A DNA stretch of 64,000 nt from Sphagnum magellanicum (lineage: Eukaryota > Streptophyta > Sphagnopsida > Sphagnales > Sphagnaceae), in the NCBI GenBank assembly GCA_021904315.1, contig CM038912.1, forward strand, positions 4,737,061 to 4,801,060, given 5' to 3'. Shown here piece after piece: positions 25,021-38,493 of the stretch. Position 1 is the first letter of the stretch; each line of letters starts with the position of its first letter. A program made the position numbers and the translations under genes. A model generated the notes under the pieces. The model did no database searches. It had not been told where the DNA came from and was given only the letters and a program-made list of their open reading frames with translations.

Positions 25021-28000
25021 AAACACACAAGTAAAAATATAAAATGTCATTTATTGGTTGTTGGGTAAGTTTTATAATTTAATTAGTTCTATAATAGGGT
25101 TATGTTTATTTTGAAAACCAATTTTTAACAAATATAATGTATGCATTAATGCTTGGTATTAAGGGAAAAATAGTTTTGAAATATATATGTATTAAAAAAT
25201 TTAGGTATTGTTAGTAGGTTCAATTAATGGGTTAGTAAGTGAACTAGTTCCATTTACATGCCATTTACACATAATCTTTTATTGCAACAAGTGCAACCAT
25301 GACCTACTTTTTAGAAAGTAAATCATTATACATTCAACATCATTTGTCTTTTTGTTTGTTTTGAAAAAAATGAAAGAGTTAATGGCTTAAGACATCAAAT
25401 ATATGTGCTACAAATGTTTGGTATGAACTATAATTCATTAACTGAAAAATGTCATTTTGTAGCCTTGTAGTCCTATATGACTACAAGTGGCATAAATGAC
25501 TAAAATGACATAAACAAAAGTTTGATTTTATTACAAATGGCATAAGTGACTAGTCCAATTGAAAAGGACCAATCATAAAATGGCATTTTTGGTGAAGTGA
25601 CTTATATTTCCAAGAGAGCAAATGGTTGTATTCTATTCACTACATTTTTCAAATCTTTGAAAAATAGGAGCCATCATGTGTTCCTTATTTTTTTGTCAAG
25701 TATTAAAACAAAAAAATCAAACAAATACAGGGTTTCAAAATTTGATGCAAAGAAGAAATTATAATTGAATTTATGGCACTTAGCTTGAAGATGTAGATAT
25801 TAGAAAAATACGTAATAATAGGGTGAGAAAGAAAGGTTCCCTCACCTAATATGCCTAAACAATATTGTTTTAATCAACAAGTAGTATACAATTTAAAAAC
25901 TTAATGTCCCCCATCATTAATTACAATGACAAACATTGAAAAAAACCAAAGGATTGAAAATATGTTGAATTTAATTAGTTTGTTGTTACAAAAGGAGTCA
26001 AACAAGCTCATAATTTTTTTTTGGGGACAAATACAAGGTCAAGAAATAAATTGAAATATTACATGTGTTCAAGAATATCAAAAACATTTTTTTTGAATAT
26101 GTTAACATGTGGCCATATAAGGACAAAACACACCAATTCAATGGAATGCTAGCTATTAAATGTGTAAATTAAGGGAATATTCCTAGCTTATACCACTTGG
26201 ATGATGTTTCGAAATAATTAATAAATTGTCTTAAAACTCAACTAAAGAAAATACAAAAAAATTCCAAATTTGATAAAAAAATGTTGTTGTCACCAAAATA
26301 ATATTTATAAAAAAACCATATATTGGGATGAAAGTGCATTAAGGGTGAAATAGTTTGGTGAAAAAAAATTATGAGTAATATCAATATAATATGCAATAAG
26401 TTTAAATATTGGTGACAACCTTTTGACAATAAAAAATCCTAAATTCAAGCAAGTAGCTTTTAAATGTGCAAGATAATTGTTTTAAATTCAAATTTTAATT
26501 TAAATCAAAGTTAATCTTGATTCAATTGTTAGATGAAAAGGATTGGATAAATTCAATGTAAACAAAATATATGTAACACAAATTTTTTGACAACCATAAG
26601 GCTTCATGTTTATTATTAATGAATTTTTTTTTAACACAAGTGAAATGAAAAAAAAACCATGTGCAATTGTAAAGTCTCTTTCTTTTTCATATGATCGTGG
26701 GGTTTTCCTAGAATAAAGATATTATTATGATTTTACAGTTCAAAAAGTGTGAAAAACACACTTTTTGTATGAATTTTCAATAATTTTTTTAATGGATTTC
26801 ATAGAAACAATCTCATAAAAAATGCCATGGGTATACCTTGTAGGATAATGGTTGGCAAGAAGGGACTAGCTAAATAATTTTAAATCTTCAATTTATCAAG
26901 TTTGCGTCAATTCTATGATCAATAGTTAATGTTTCACCATTGTAATGGGTTATTTAACACAATCTCAAAGAATATGCAAGAATAATGGTGCCATTGTTTG
27001 AATTGATGAGAAAAAGACTATATATTTTGTTGGTATCATTATATTACATGTAGCTTTTGACTTATTAAACTAATGTCCAATCATGTTGCCTATGTTTTGT
27101 AGACTTGATTTTTTATGTTTTTTTAGTACACGACAAATGTAGGAACTACTTTTACCCAAAATAGTGAAAAAAATAAAATCATTTCATGTACTTGAAAAGG
27201 ACCATCTATTATTTGGAAAAAAATTCATCCAATGCAAGGAGAATGTTACTTTTTATTTTGTGCATAAGGCACATTAGTAGATGAGATGACATTTTTTTTC
27301 TATTGATATCAACCACTTGATTGACTTTTTGTGAACATGAAACACAATTTTATTTATAAGATCATGTATGAACATGATGAAAAATATCATAATGTAAACA
27401 TTTTGGGTCAAATATATTTGAAATAAAACAGCAAGATAGAGATGAATTTTGGGTGGAACTTCACAACATCATAATGGTGAGTTGGATTGGATGAAATAAA
27501 AAGGTGAGAAAAATGCCCCAAAAAATGATTAACCTTTGCAAAATATGTCTTGAGTGGTGGATTCAATATATTTGCACTAAAAGATGCTCACATATGTAAC
27601 ACATATAAGTTGTGATATATGCTCACAATGTTTTTTTTTTCTTCCTAGTTATTAAACCAAGTATGCATTATTTTAAGGTGTAGATTATGAGATTCAATTT
27701 TCACATCGAAGAAATAATGTCATGTGAATTTTGTTTAAGAGTTAAACTAGGTGCAACATTTAAACTCACACACTAATTTAATATGTGATTGGTTGCATCA
27801 TCCTTAAAAATTATTTCAAAATGACTACAAATCCTAGGCATGAATGGTTGATGTGAACATCTACATCAAAACCCATTATATTAAAATTTTCAATAAATTC
27901 TTTACACAAAATAACATTATTGGCAATTGAATGCTTGGGTAATTATGTGACAAATCAATCCTTATCATTTGAAAACAAGCATTGGAACTTTGATTTTCTT

Positions 28001-31000
28001 TGATGTTTAGGAAATTATAATTTTCAAATAATTCATCAATTTTGAATACAAATTAGTTAATTTCTCAAAGGTTAAAACTTTGTAAGATGGTTCAGCTTGT
28101 GGAATAAATTACCAAAACAATTATGCAAGTAAAATGGAATTATACAAAATTGATATGTGTTGAACCACAAAGCTTTATACACAAAGGTTATGTAAACAAT
28201 CAAAATACAAATGATTATAATTAAAAGTAAAATATCAACATATGATTTGACCCAAAAGTTTTTTTTATTAAGGATTAAATGCATACATTGAACTTCCATT
28301 TCCCAAATCAAGTTTGTTGAATATAAAATTATATGTACTATGTTATTTCTCAAATATGAATTCAAGTGGTTTTTAATGCGAATTGTTTATATGAACCATT
28401 GATGCACCAAGCTCCCAATTTTATCAACACCACAATTTTAAATTCACACTTGTGCTAACTCAAGTGTAAAGGGTTAACCTATTTAGGTATTATATACAAG
28501 GCGACACATTTCTACTCATGTTCACAAGGTAACTTGATAAATCATCTCCTAATTTCTATATATATATATAAAGAGTAAAGACTTCAACCAAATGATAGGG
28601 TAAATGGTCATTATCATCCCCCCTTCATATGTGTGTGTGTATACAACATGATTAGTTTCAAAGGTTTTCATGAGTTTACAATGATCTTTAGGGTAAAAAA
28701 CACATTGGTCTTCTTTGAATTTAATGAAAATGAAAAATGCCATCGTGTGACCATATACAACGTGGTTGATATGGATTATTAGGCTACCATATCTAAGGAT
28801 TATTTGTTTTACTTGATTGTTGTGTTTAGGATCCATTTTAAAGCAAATTACTGTTCTTTGATTGTGAAGTCCTTACAAATCCAAGATCATTGATCAATTT
28901 TTGATCCATAGTAAAGTATGAAACAAGTGGCTCATTACACTATGACTCTAGCCTAAAAACATGCAATTGGGGGTGTTGGTATGGTAGCATAATCATGTGA
29001 TTCATATAACTTTGAAAACTGACCCACGAATTATTTGCAAAAAATTGGGTTGATGCTAATTTCTTTTCTCCCATCTAAGCATTTTTCACAATGTGACAAA
29101 ATTCAAATGATATTAATAGAGAAAAATGCATGTTTTGGGAGGAATTCATCAATTCTCAAGTGCATCAAAGAGTTTAAGTTTTATGATGGCAATTTTTTGT
29201 GTGTTGAATCAAACCCCTTAATTTATCTAGACACAACATATATTGTAAAGTTGGGACTCAAAGGCCTCAATAAGAATGCTAGAAAGACCGATTTTGAAAT
29301 TATACTAAAGTAGACATTTTACAAGCAAACGAAATTGGTCCTTAAGAAAACCCTAATCCATGCTTTGAACCCATCCAAAAATATGCAACCCAACATGAAG
29401 TTCAAAGTGTGTAGGGTAACCATAGAGGAGTGGGGTGTTCTTGAAATAAGTGCTCGTCCAAGGTAGCGGTTGCGAGGCACATAATTTTTGGTGCCCCCAT
29501 TCCAATTAGTTGTTAGGCTACTTCACACAAAAGAAGCATTCACAAAAACAAAATAAATAATATGAGGTGGGTATCCGCCGGGTATAAGGGTTGGACACCT
29601 ATCTCTTTGTGAACTTCTAGAGTTTAAGCACTTTTTTTTAGGTTGACAACTTCTCAAGTGGCCTTGAAATGGGGGTAAAGCTTTTTAAGAAAGTAGTGTA
29701 CCACCACCAAACCTACTTTCCCCTAATAATTTAAGGGGAAGGCGGTTAGTGCAAAAAGAATGAACACCATCTATGAATGCAACACTTGCCTTGAGAAAAC
29801 CATGACCAAAAGGCCAAGTCAAGATTGCAACTAATACAAAACTAGCCTATTTCAAAACCCTAATTTACACTCTCTAAAAGGTCATAATTTTTATTTTTTT
29901 AATGTCTCTAAGATATTAGAATTTTATTTTTTTTGGGTCATTGCCATATGGTTCCATGTTAAGGGTTTTCAAAATTGTTTGTTATACCACCTTGAATGGC
30001 CTCTTGTCACCCTTGAAGACCCCCAAATTTTTACATTATTTTAAATCTCGAAATGGGATCCAAATCCAATTCTAATTCCAGATTTGGATCACAACCAAGC
30101 TTGAGAGATCATGTCCACTTGGGTTAATTGGCTAAGATTGGTTTTTTAAAAATTAGTGTTGTGTGGATATTTGATTTTGAAGAGAACATATATGATCCTA
30201 GATATTATATATTTTATAACTTTGGTTATCCTTTCAAGTAAGATTTTGAATTTAAGAAAATAAATTCAAACCTTTCAAGTATAATTTTATTTTATTTTCC
30301 CCAACTCATGACAATTGTCAGATATAGAGTTTTAAGGTTGTTGAAGTGGATGTGATTTTAAGTACATTTAAAATTATATGATTTCAAAAGTTTTGTGAAA
30401 GTTTTGATTCAAATTGACATTTCAAGTTTTTTTCATCTAACTTTCTTACACATCACACATTGTCACAAAACTTTATAATTTTTTTAAAAAATTAAAAATT
30501 AAAAACATATTATATATGTGCATAATGTAAGATATGTTAATTAAATAAATATAAACTTTGATCTATAGCTCAAAGTTTTAGCATCTTACGATCATCCATG
30601 AAAATGAGATTCTTGAAAAAAAATTCCATCGAAAATGAACGAATAAAAAGATATCTTGGTTAAAAGATACCATGATCAACAAATTCCTGAGTAAGGTTCT
30701 ACATCATCAAGTTCTTAATATTTTAAATTCAATTTACATGGGGTTCTTGATACCCGAATGTAGAACCGCCCGAGTTTTAACACTTTGAATCCGAGTACAT
30801 GCACAACACTAAAATTTTGAGGTGCAAGGACATGAGACCAACAAATATTAGTATGTTGTATTATAGGGTTACTTATATGATCAAGAGTCTTCACCCAAAA
30901 TTGTCAGAAAAGTCCCTTTTAAACACTCAAAGACCATTTATGTCTTTACATCTGGAAACGAGTAATAGTCATTGTCCAAATCCATAGTAAAAAAAAAGCT

Positions 31001-31130
31001 TTTAAAGGAGTTAAAATGACCACTGCAAAATGGACCATCAATACCCGAGAGCAGCAGGATTTGCAGTACCTTGCTGAAAGATTTAATCAAAAGGGTTGGT
31101 TGCTGGTATGGGGTGGAGATGCTCTAATGG
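25021..31130. other. AT-rich intergenic DNA, no gene seen
   Basis: No recognised gene. A perfect hairpin sits at 26,741-26,767. Two short patches, about 29,440-29,600 and 31,030-31,140, are noticeably less AT-rich and the first keeps several CpG (for example AGCGGTTGCGAGG, TATCCGCCGGG), suggesting younger inserted pieces. A diverged inverted repeat, GGTTCTACATCATCAAG against GTTCTTGATACCCGAATGTAG, lies at 30,693-30,770. Confidence 0.5.
26741..26767. repeat. Perfect inverted repeat (hairpin)
   Basis: CAAAAAGTGTG, loop AAAAA, then CACACTTTTTG: an 11-bp perfect stem in the middle of non-coding DNA. No neighbouring gene, so no role is proposed. Confidence 0.8.
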
Positions 31131-31142
31131 AATTGCAATGAT

Positions 31143-31210
31143 GACAAGCGTTTTTACCCTAATACCCAGTCAACTTGACAAGCCTTTTTACCCTAATACC
31201 TAGTCAACTT
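31143..31210. repeat. 34-bp tandem duplication
   Basis: Two adjacent copies, 31,143-31,176 and 31,177-31,210, beginning GACAAGCSTTTTTACCCTAA and differing at only two positions, followed by GACAC of a third start. The low divergence points to a recent duplication. Confidence 0.85.
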
Positions 31211-34200
31211 GACACTTGTAAGAAAACTGAAATGAATTGTGATAGAAACATGCTGGTGTGCCACACTCTGGCCTTGCCATCTACATTTTAAAATGAAGAT
31301 TATATTTTTGCATGGTGAAATATCTTCTAAAAAATCCTCTAAAAAAGAAACCAAAATCCTTCCAAGATATTATAAGAACTCTATTATAATAACTAATCTC
31401 AAGTTTTTCAGCACAAGCCAAAACAAAATATCATGATCTTTCAAAAATCCTCGTATAAAATATAGACCTATTATTTATTTATTTATTACCTAGGGGCCAA
31501 AATCCCTTAAGGCTACTATACTCTCTATAATTAATCTAAACACAACAATATCATACATGTCCTTTGCCTTGGTATAGGCATGGCCAACAAACAAATGAAG
31601 AGAAAAACATGGAGTTTGCCAACTAAACCCCAAAGTTCACTCGGAGGCTCGTTACCCAACAACAATTTTAAAATACTTTTAGTTTTCCAACTATAAGTGT
31701 GAACTTATTGGCTCTCTACAACACTCAGTGGCTCAATCATGTTAAGGGCCACAATCCTAATTACCCTAGTGGAGGGCCAACTTCAACACATTTTTGTTGA
31801 AAAATTAATTTATTTTTGAAGATTCCATGTTGAAAGTTAGGTTATTCCTAAGTATTTCAAAATATTCTCTATTTTCTTTCACTATTTTTTTCTTTTGAAA
31901 ATTTTTTTCTTGGAAAATCTCAAAATTTCTGGGAAAAAAGAAAAAAAAAAAAACACAATTAGTTGTAAGTTGCCAAGGTATTATAGTATCATCATCTTCG
32001 AGTAGGTAGATTTCTTAATTCAAAATGGGAGGTGGATTTATAAAGGTTGCAAGCAATGTTTTTCTTTTTGAATTCTTTTGAAGTACAAGAAGCTGACAAC
32101 CATCTCGTCCCAAGGTCGATTTAGCATTCATTTGTAATAACTTTTTGAAAATTTGTTGAATTTTGTCCCCAAAGAATAACAAAGTGATGCCAAACTTTTG
32201 GGGGGGAAAGGGGAGGGGGCAATTAAAAGGTGGTGACATATCTTCAAAACCAATTTAATTTTTAATTTTTTTTCTCTTATGAATTTTGTGTGTGTTAAAG
32301 AACCAACCATATGCAATAACATATTCCAACACTAATAATTTATTTATTTATTTTTGGTCAATGGTGCAAAAATTTGCCACAAAAGAAAACATTGGGTGGA
32401 GGTTAGAGAAGTAGTCAATCCCATTGCTAAGGCTAAACTTATGATGGAAGATGATTGATTGCACCTTTTGATAAGTTTATTGAAATTCATTGTCTTAAGA
32501 AAGTGATCATGTTTGAAAGGGTCATCCATCACTTTGGACCTTTGAAACCCTAATATGACACTAATAACATTTAATAATAATAATAATAATAATAATAGGA
32601 CCTTCTTCACCTTATAATTGAATAAAAAATTATTTACATAGTTTGCCAACTAACATGAACCCTAAACTCTAAACCCTAACCCAACAAGGATTTTTTAAAC
32701 ACACTCACTTTGCCAACCAACATAAGTCTCATTTTTAACACTTGCTTACTTAGCTCAAGCTTCACAACTCAACTTGAGTCCTCCTGAAGTGAGTAGCTCA
32801 CCAACCCATCAAACCTTTTCAAAAGACTTGGTTAACTAACTTGTGACCTAGTGGGTTGTTTGTTAACCCATCAAACCCAAATAGCTTGGCAACTACACTA
32901 TATGACCAAGTGACATTTTCACACAATTAAATATTTTAAAAAAGATGCCCAGCTTAAGAACTAAACCTGACCTGACCAAGTAACAAGTCATCAATTAATT
33001 AATGCAATTTTTTTTCTTTTCCAAATAATTAGCTTGCCAACTCTACAATAATTTTATTTCCACAAATTTTGTGGCTTCTTTAACAAAAGAATGGTTCCAT
33101 TATTATTTTTTGTAAATTTGATTAATTTTTGAAGAAAAAAATTGCCAATTTTTTTACATTAAACAATTGAAAACTCATGGTGGTTGTTTAGTTAGCATGG
33201 TGTGGGTTCATCCCGGCCTTATTCCAAGGGCCCTCCATTACTTGTGCATATTTTATTTTTCATTGGAGCTGGTTTAGGAAGGACAATTTTTGGATTCCAT
33301 AAGTCATAGTCACCATTTGAACAATTTTAAATTAGAAATTGTTTGAGCCCATTCTCATGTAAAGAGATATGAAATTGTGTCTTTTTCAAGTTTTTTTTAA
33401 AAAAAGGACCATATTCACAAGTAGATTTTCAATACCTTTTTCACAAATTTGCATCTCATTTCTCTTCAATTGAATCTTAATCCAATTATTGAATTGAATT
33501 TTGTTGAATTAAAATTCAATTGAATTTTTTTAATTCAATTCAATTCAATTCGATTTGAATATAGTTGAATTCAAGTTCGTTTTAATTTGCATGCAATGTC
33601 ATTCAATATTTTCATTCCAAATGGAACAATAATTGAAATCAATTCATTTTTTTCAATAATTAACTGTCACTAGTAGTGAGTAACAACATGGAGCCCAAGT
33701 TTATCAATAATATTATGGCCTTTCTTCACACTTTATGTCATGTATTGTTTCTATTTTTGCATCTTAGTGATTTTATAAAGTAAAATTGTGTCAAAAGAAA
33801 AGCCAATGTGATAGATAAAAATTTATTTTTGGGGAAAAAATTGACTCAAAGTTGTCACATTATGAGAGAAAAAAAGATTGAAATCATCATATGTACACAA
33901 CATGTTTTAACTTGTCACCAGAATCTAACACAATTCTTAAACCTTTCTATTTACCTTTTTGACATGTAGTCAAATTTGGTTAAATTGTTTTGTAAATGAT
34001 CCCCAACCCACTTATGTCACAAACTTCAAGAAAAAACATTATACCATAATACATTGGTGACTTTTTCAACACTAATTGTTAATAGGAGAAAATTGTCCTA
34101 TGTTGGCTAAACACCATGGATGTTAGGAGACAATAATATTGTCACCAGATGGTAATTATTGTCAAATGGCAAAACAATCTTAAGAGAATTCTAGGATGAA

Positions 34201-36290
34201 AGTGTTTTTTAATGGTAATATTATAATACAATGAATTATCTTCATGGGGTAGAATAATCAAGAGTTAAACTTGGGAGGAATTTTAATAAAATTAATATTA
34301 GTTAATAAAAATAATATCCTAGTTTAGTTTATTTAGAAAGGCAACCTATTAACTATTTAGTGGTGAGTATCCTATTTACCATCTTCTATTTATTATGAAG
34401 TGAAGTCATTTAGGTTAATTAGTCTGAGTGGATAAAGGATGGATGGATTTTCTTTAATTAGGATATGTGGAAATGATTAAAATATCGATTAATTTTCATA
34501 ATGTTCATAACTTCAACAAGTGGTAACACTAAATGTAACATAACAATAAGTTTTTGCTTATATTGAAAATCAAAAAAAAAAAAAAAACTAAATGAAATCC
34601 CATTATAATTTAAATTTTAAAACCAAATTATTGAATTTTAAAAATAATTTTAGTTTAATAATGTGTTAAGTCAAATTTTTTTAAAAAAAGAATGAATTTA
34701 CATGAATCATGTTCTATTGATTAAATTTGATAAAAATATAAAACAACTAAATTTCAACTTAAATTTTTTGTCTAGTGTTTTAGTGAACACCTTTTAGTCA
34801 ACATTAGAAACATGTTGACTTCAACATTGAAAATGAAATATCCATGAAAGTTGATATTTTACTTTATTTTTTTTACCGATCTTATGAATATGAAATTAAT
34901 TAGACTTATTAAACTCATTTTTTAACATCAAATTCATTAATATTTAATGAGAAGTGATATTTAGCAATCTTTTAATATCATCTTCACACATGACTTGAGG
35001 GTGGACATTTTATTTTACCTTTTTTTATCGTCTCTCCTTGGAATGGGTGGACATTTTTTTTTAAAAATTATTTTTAAATCAATGAAATATATTTCCCCTT
35101 CCACCTTGATATTTTTTAGAATTAGTGGAAACATGATGCATCTAACATTTCCAAAGTTTTTTGAAATTTTAAACTGCTATGAGGATGACCTAAGCTTCAT
35201 CAACAACAAAAACATTGTCAAGCAATCTTAAAGATGATGAAAAATGAGGGAAAAAAAAAAGATTTTTTTTACAAGGAACCACAAAATGGCAACAAACAAT
35301 TTAACATGGACATTAAAAAATGCGCTAAAAACACTAAGGGCACTTAGTTGAAAATGAAAATTTTCATTTTGAATTAGAGAAGGCACCAAGAAATATATAA
35401 GGACTATTGCAAGCACTAAGGTAAATAATATTTTATATTTATATTTTTTTGAACTAGGGATCATTGGTAAGCACGGTAAGAAAAACATTGAGAAATGTTG
35501 GAAAGGCCCAAATTTTTTTGGAGGCAATGAAGGGCATTAGAAAAACATCATGGATGCCATAATGATTTCATCAATAATTTATATGATTTTGAATTATCAA
35601 TGAATGTATGGGCAATGAATTATTTTTAAAATAATTTTTTTAAATAACTTAAAAATATATTAATATTTTGACTTTATATTGATCATCATTGGTAGCACAA
35701 AGCCCAAATAAATTATTTAGCACCTTGTTGCCAAACTAGGTTAAGTATTACGGGTACATTTCAATCTATACATATATCACATGATCAAAAGTGTAGGGTA
35801 AAACTTGAAGGGCAAGGATTTATTAGGGCTTTGAGTGGCAAAGTCGGAGGTGAGCTTGAATCCCATAAAGCTTGGCTTTGAGGTCTATACATGGTGTAAA
35901 AATCATTGTGTTGTTTACAAGTACCACGAGGTATAATAAACCCCCTTTATATTCATGCCCATTGTAGTCACATTCTTGTTTGTGTCACATATTTTTGGGT
36001 AATCATTTCTTTTAATAAAAAAACATTTAAAAAAGTTATTATCACACTTGTTAATAGCACAAAATATTTGCAAAGTTTTTTTTTATAAGAATAATGTAAG
36101 GCAAATATTAGGGTTTGTTAATTGTTCCCTTTGGTCGTGTTAGTGTTGCTTTGAGTTCAAGTTGTGCAAACTAACAACAATGAAATCAAATTGAAAAAAA
36201 GAAATAACTTTATAGTGTAAACTAGCAAAAGATAAGTGAACTTGGCAAGAGAACAAAGGATCTTAATTAAAAAAATCTACTTCAAAAAAT
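31211..36290. other. AT-rich intergenic DNA, no gene seen
   Basis: No recognised gene. Holds an AAT trinucleotide run at about 32,570-32,600, a telomere-like stretch at 32,655-32,685, and a dense cluster of AATTC/GAATT words at about 33,470-33,600 that includes self-complementary segments. Confidence 0.5.
32655..32685 (-). repeat. Interstitial telomere-like sequence
   Basis: GAACCCTAAACTCTAAACCCTAACCC: degenerate copies of the plant telomere unit CCCTAAA. Similar short stretches on the opposite strand occur at about 46,317-46,338 and 48,594-48,622. They are too short and diverged for a telomere. Confidence 0.7.
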
Positions 36291-36296
36291 ACACAA

Positions 36297-36529
36297 GTTA
36301 ATAGTTAAGGAGCTCAAATTCAATGTAAATCATCACATAAAAAATGGGCAAAAATCACAACCTTTTTCAAGTCTAATAATGCATAGTAAAGATTAGAATA
36401 AGCCATGTAAGAAGTTAATAGTTAAAGAGCTCAAACTCAACTTAAATCATCACATTAAAATAGACAAAAATCACAACCTTTTTAAAATGTAATAACACAC
36501 AATAAAGCTCAGAATAAGCTATGTAAGAA
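36297..36529. repeat. 117-bp tandem duplication
   Basis: The block starting GTTAATAGTTAAGGAGCTCA at 36,297 is repeated from 36,414 with about 85-90% identity by eye, including ATCACAACCTTTTT and AGCCATGTAAGAA. Non-coding. Confidence 0.75.
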
Positions 36530-37185
36530 ATTTAAACAATTGGCACTTTTATTCTAGCATAAAAGAGTTATTTTATTATTATTATTATTTTTTGTCTATA
36601 GTCATAATCTTGTAAGGGTTTATATGGAATGTGAGACTATACATGTTTAAATCACAATTCATTAGTGTCACAAAAAAAAAAAAAAGTGTTTATCAAAGGC
36701 GTGATTATAAAAGGGGTTTATTGTATAAAAAAGGAAAAAAACAAACTCATGGGTGGAGTTAAGCTTTGTGTTTTTTTAAAAAAAAAGCAATTAATTTTTA
36801 CACTAGGTAAGGCACTCTCCAAATTTCAATAGGAAAAAAAAGCTAGGTTGTTTTTCACACATGTTGGATGGTTCTTATAATGGTATGCATTCACACTTGA
36901 TATTAAGTTAGCGTTAAATGAAAATCTAGGTGGCATCCTAAGTGGCACCTATTATTAAATGGGCAATGGGTTTTAGAAAATAATAAATAGGATCTTATCA
37001 TTTTGACACAAATAATAAATAATTTAAAAAAAAGTTTCGAAAAAATGAAAAATAATTTAATTTATGCCGAAATGGTAACTTAAAGAAAATTCACGCGGTT
37101 TGTGGAGGCCCACCACAATAAATTAAAAAGTAAAAAATCCCACTAACCAACTTCCAACCACATTGAACCAAGTGGTAAAGTAACA

Positions 37186-37260
37186 GGTAAGTAAATAGGT
37201 AGGTAAATAATAGGGTACTTTCTTACCTACCTAGCTACCTATCTAACCTAGCTACCTAGT
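37186..37260. repeat. GGTA/TACC repeat cluster with inverted symmetry
   Basis: GGTAAGTAAATAGGTAGGTA on the left is followed, after a short spacer, by TTACCTACCTAGCTACCTAT and more TACCTA words on the right, so the two halves can pair. It sits about 200 bases upstream of the CT-rich leader of the SEC14-like gene, at the edge where AT-rich desert gives way to GC-richer genic DNA. ACCTACC is also the AC-element recognised by plant R2R3-MYB factors; function here is inference. Confidence 0.6.
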
Positions 37261-37439
37261 GTTATTCGGTCCCTTTTTGATATTTTGGAACACCACGAAA
37301 TTGCCGCGTTCCCTCCCTTCTCGGCCTTTCATTTTCAACACGTACCTACCTATTATTACTATTATTTTTATTATTGAAAAATTATTGACCCCCCTTCCCC
37401 TCCCCTCCACCCCCCCCTTCGTCCGGCGCCCTTTGCATC

Positions 37440-38493
37440 GCTCTCCTTTCCCTTGTCTTCCCACTCCCTTCTCTCTAGTTCTCTTTCGCTCGCTGCATTC
37501 GTGCTTTGTTCCTCCTCCTCGCAGCCTCCTGCCTCTTCTGCGCTTCTCTTGTCTCTCCTTTTTGGAAAGCCCGGTTTTGTTGATATCCGCAGTAGATCGA
37601 TCTGTGGCCATTTTCTGTGGATTTTTTTTTTTTTTTTTCAAGTCAAATCTCGAACTGGTTCTGAGCATAAATCTCGGTTCTGACTTTTCTTTGAAGAATG
37701 TGCTCGTGATCCGTCACCAAACGGTCGTCCGTTTGCTTCTCCGTCTACCTGATTTTTATTATTATTATTTTTTTTGTTTTCATCCTATTGATCGAAGGAG
37801 GAGCGGATCCATTCTTTCTTGGTTTCTTCTGCTTGCGAAATAGGTATGTTGCTTCTGTTGTTTTCTCTTCTTCTTCTTCCTCTTTTTTTGTTGCTGTGGT
37901 TTCGTGTTTAGAATTTATGAACGGTGGAAGACTCTTCCCGTTTCCGAGAGATTGTTTGATTTTCCGAGGTTTGACAGATTCTTGGTGCCTAGTGGTAATT
38001 GCTGCTCTAGGGGTGAAGTGAATGATGGCCCTGACATCGGTCTTTTTTTTCTTCCGTAAGAGGTTAACAAACGTGGTTTTGAATTGAGGAATATCAACGA
38101 GAGAAGGAGTGGTGCCGTTATTTTCTCTTGTGGATGTTTTGCTGATTTGTGCCTCCTTGCATTGTCTGTGTCAGGGTTTTGCTTTCACGCAATACTCATA
38201 GGACTGCAGTTTTGAACCGGAAATGCGATCTTGATGTGCGGTAAGCAGGATTTTTCACATCGGAAGGTGTTGTTCCAGTTCCAGTCTGATGTCAGGCACA
38301 TCTGAAGCTGCAAAGCTGGATCTTCTTTCTTATGAGATCCTCTGCAAATTGAGCCTGTAAGTTCGTTCTGCAACCGGCGGCGGCAGCAGTGGGATGGCCA
38401 TGACAAGTTCTCAGTGATTGTATCTTAGGAGTGCACAGCACAAAGATAACAAACCAAAAAAAAGTGTTTCTCTGGACAAAAGAAAACAATACA
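37440..38493 (+). promoter_or_regulatory. Probable 5' leader of the SEC14-like gene with a leader intron
   Basis: A pyrimidine-rich CT tract (about 37,385-37,560), typical of plant transcription-start regions, precedes the gene. A good leader intron is visible from GTATGTTG at 37,844 to the TGTGTCAG ending at 38,174, leaving a non-coding second leader exon to the ATG at 38,494. The long open frame across 37,259-37,843 is low-complexity and has no recognisable domain. The exact transcription start is not determinable here. Confidence 0.5.

Noticed and set aside
29035-29313. 92-codon open frame in the desert
   Set aside because: No recognisable domain, AT-driven composition and no neighbouring exon-like sequence.
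37259-37843. 194-codon open frame upstream of the SEC14-like gene
   Set aside because: Low-complexity pyrimidine-rich sequence in the expected promoter/leader position, ends at a plausible leader-intron donor, and has no recognisable domain.
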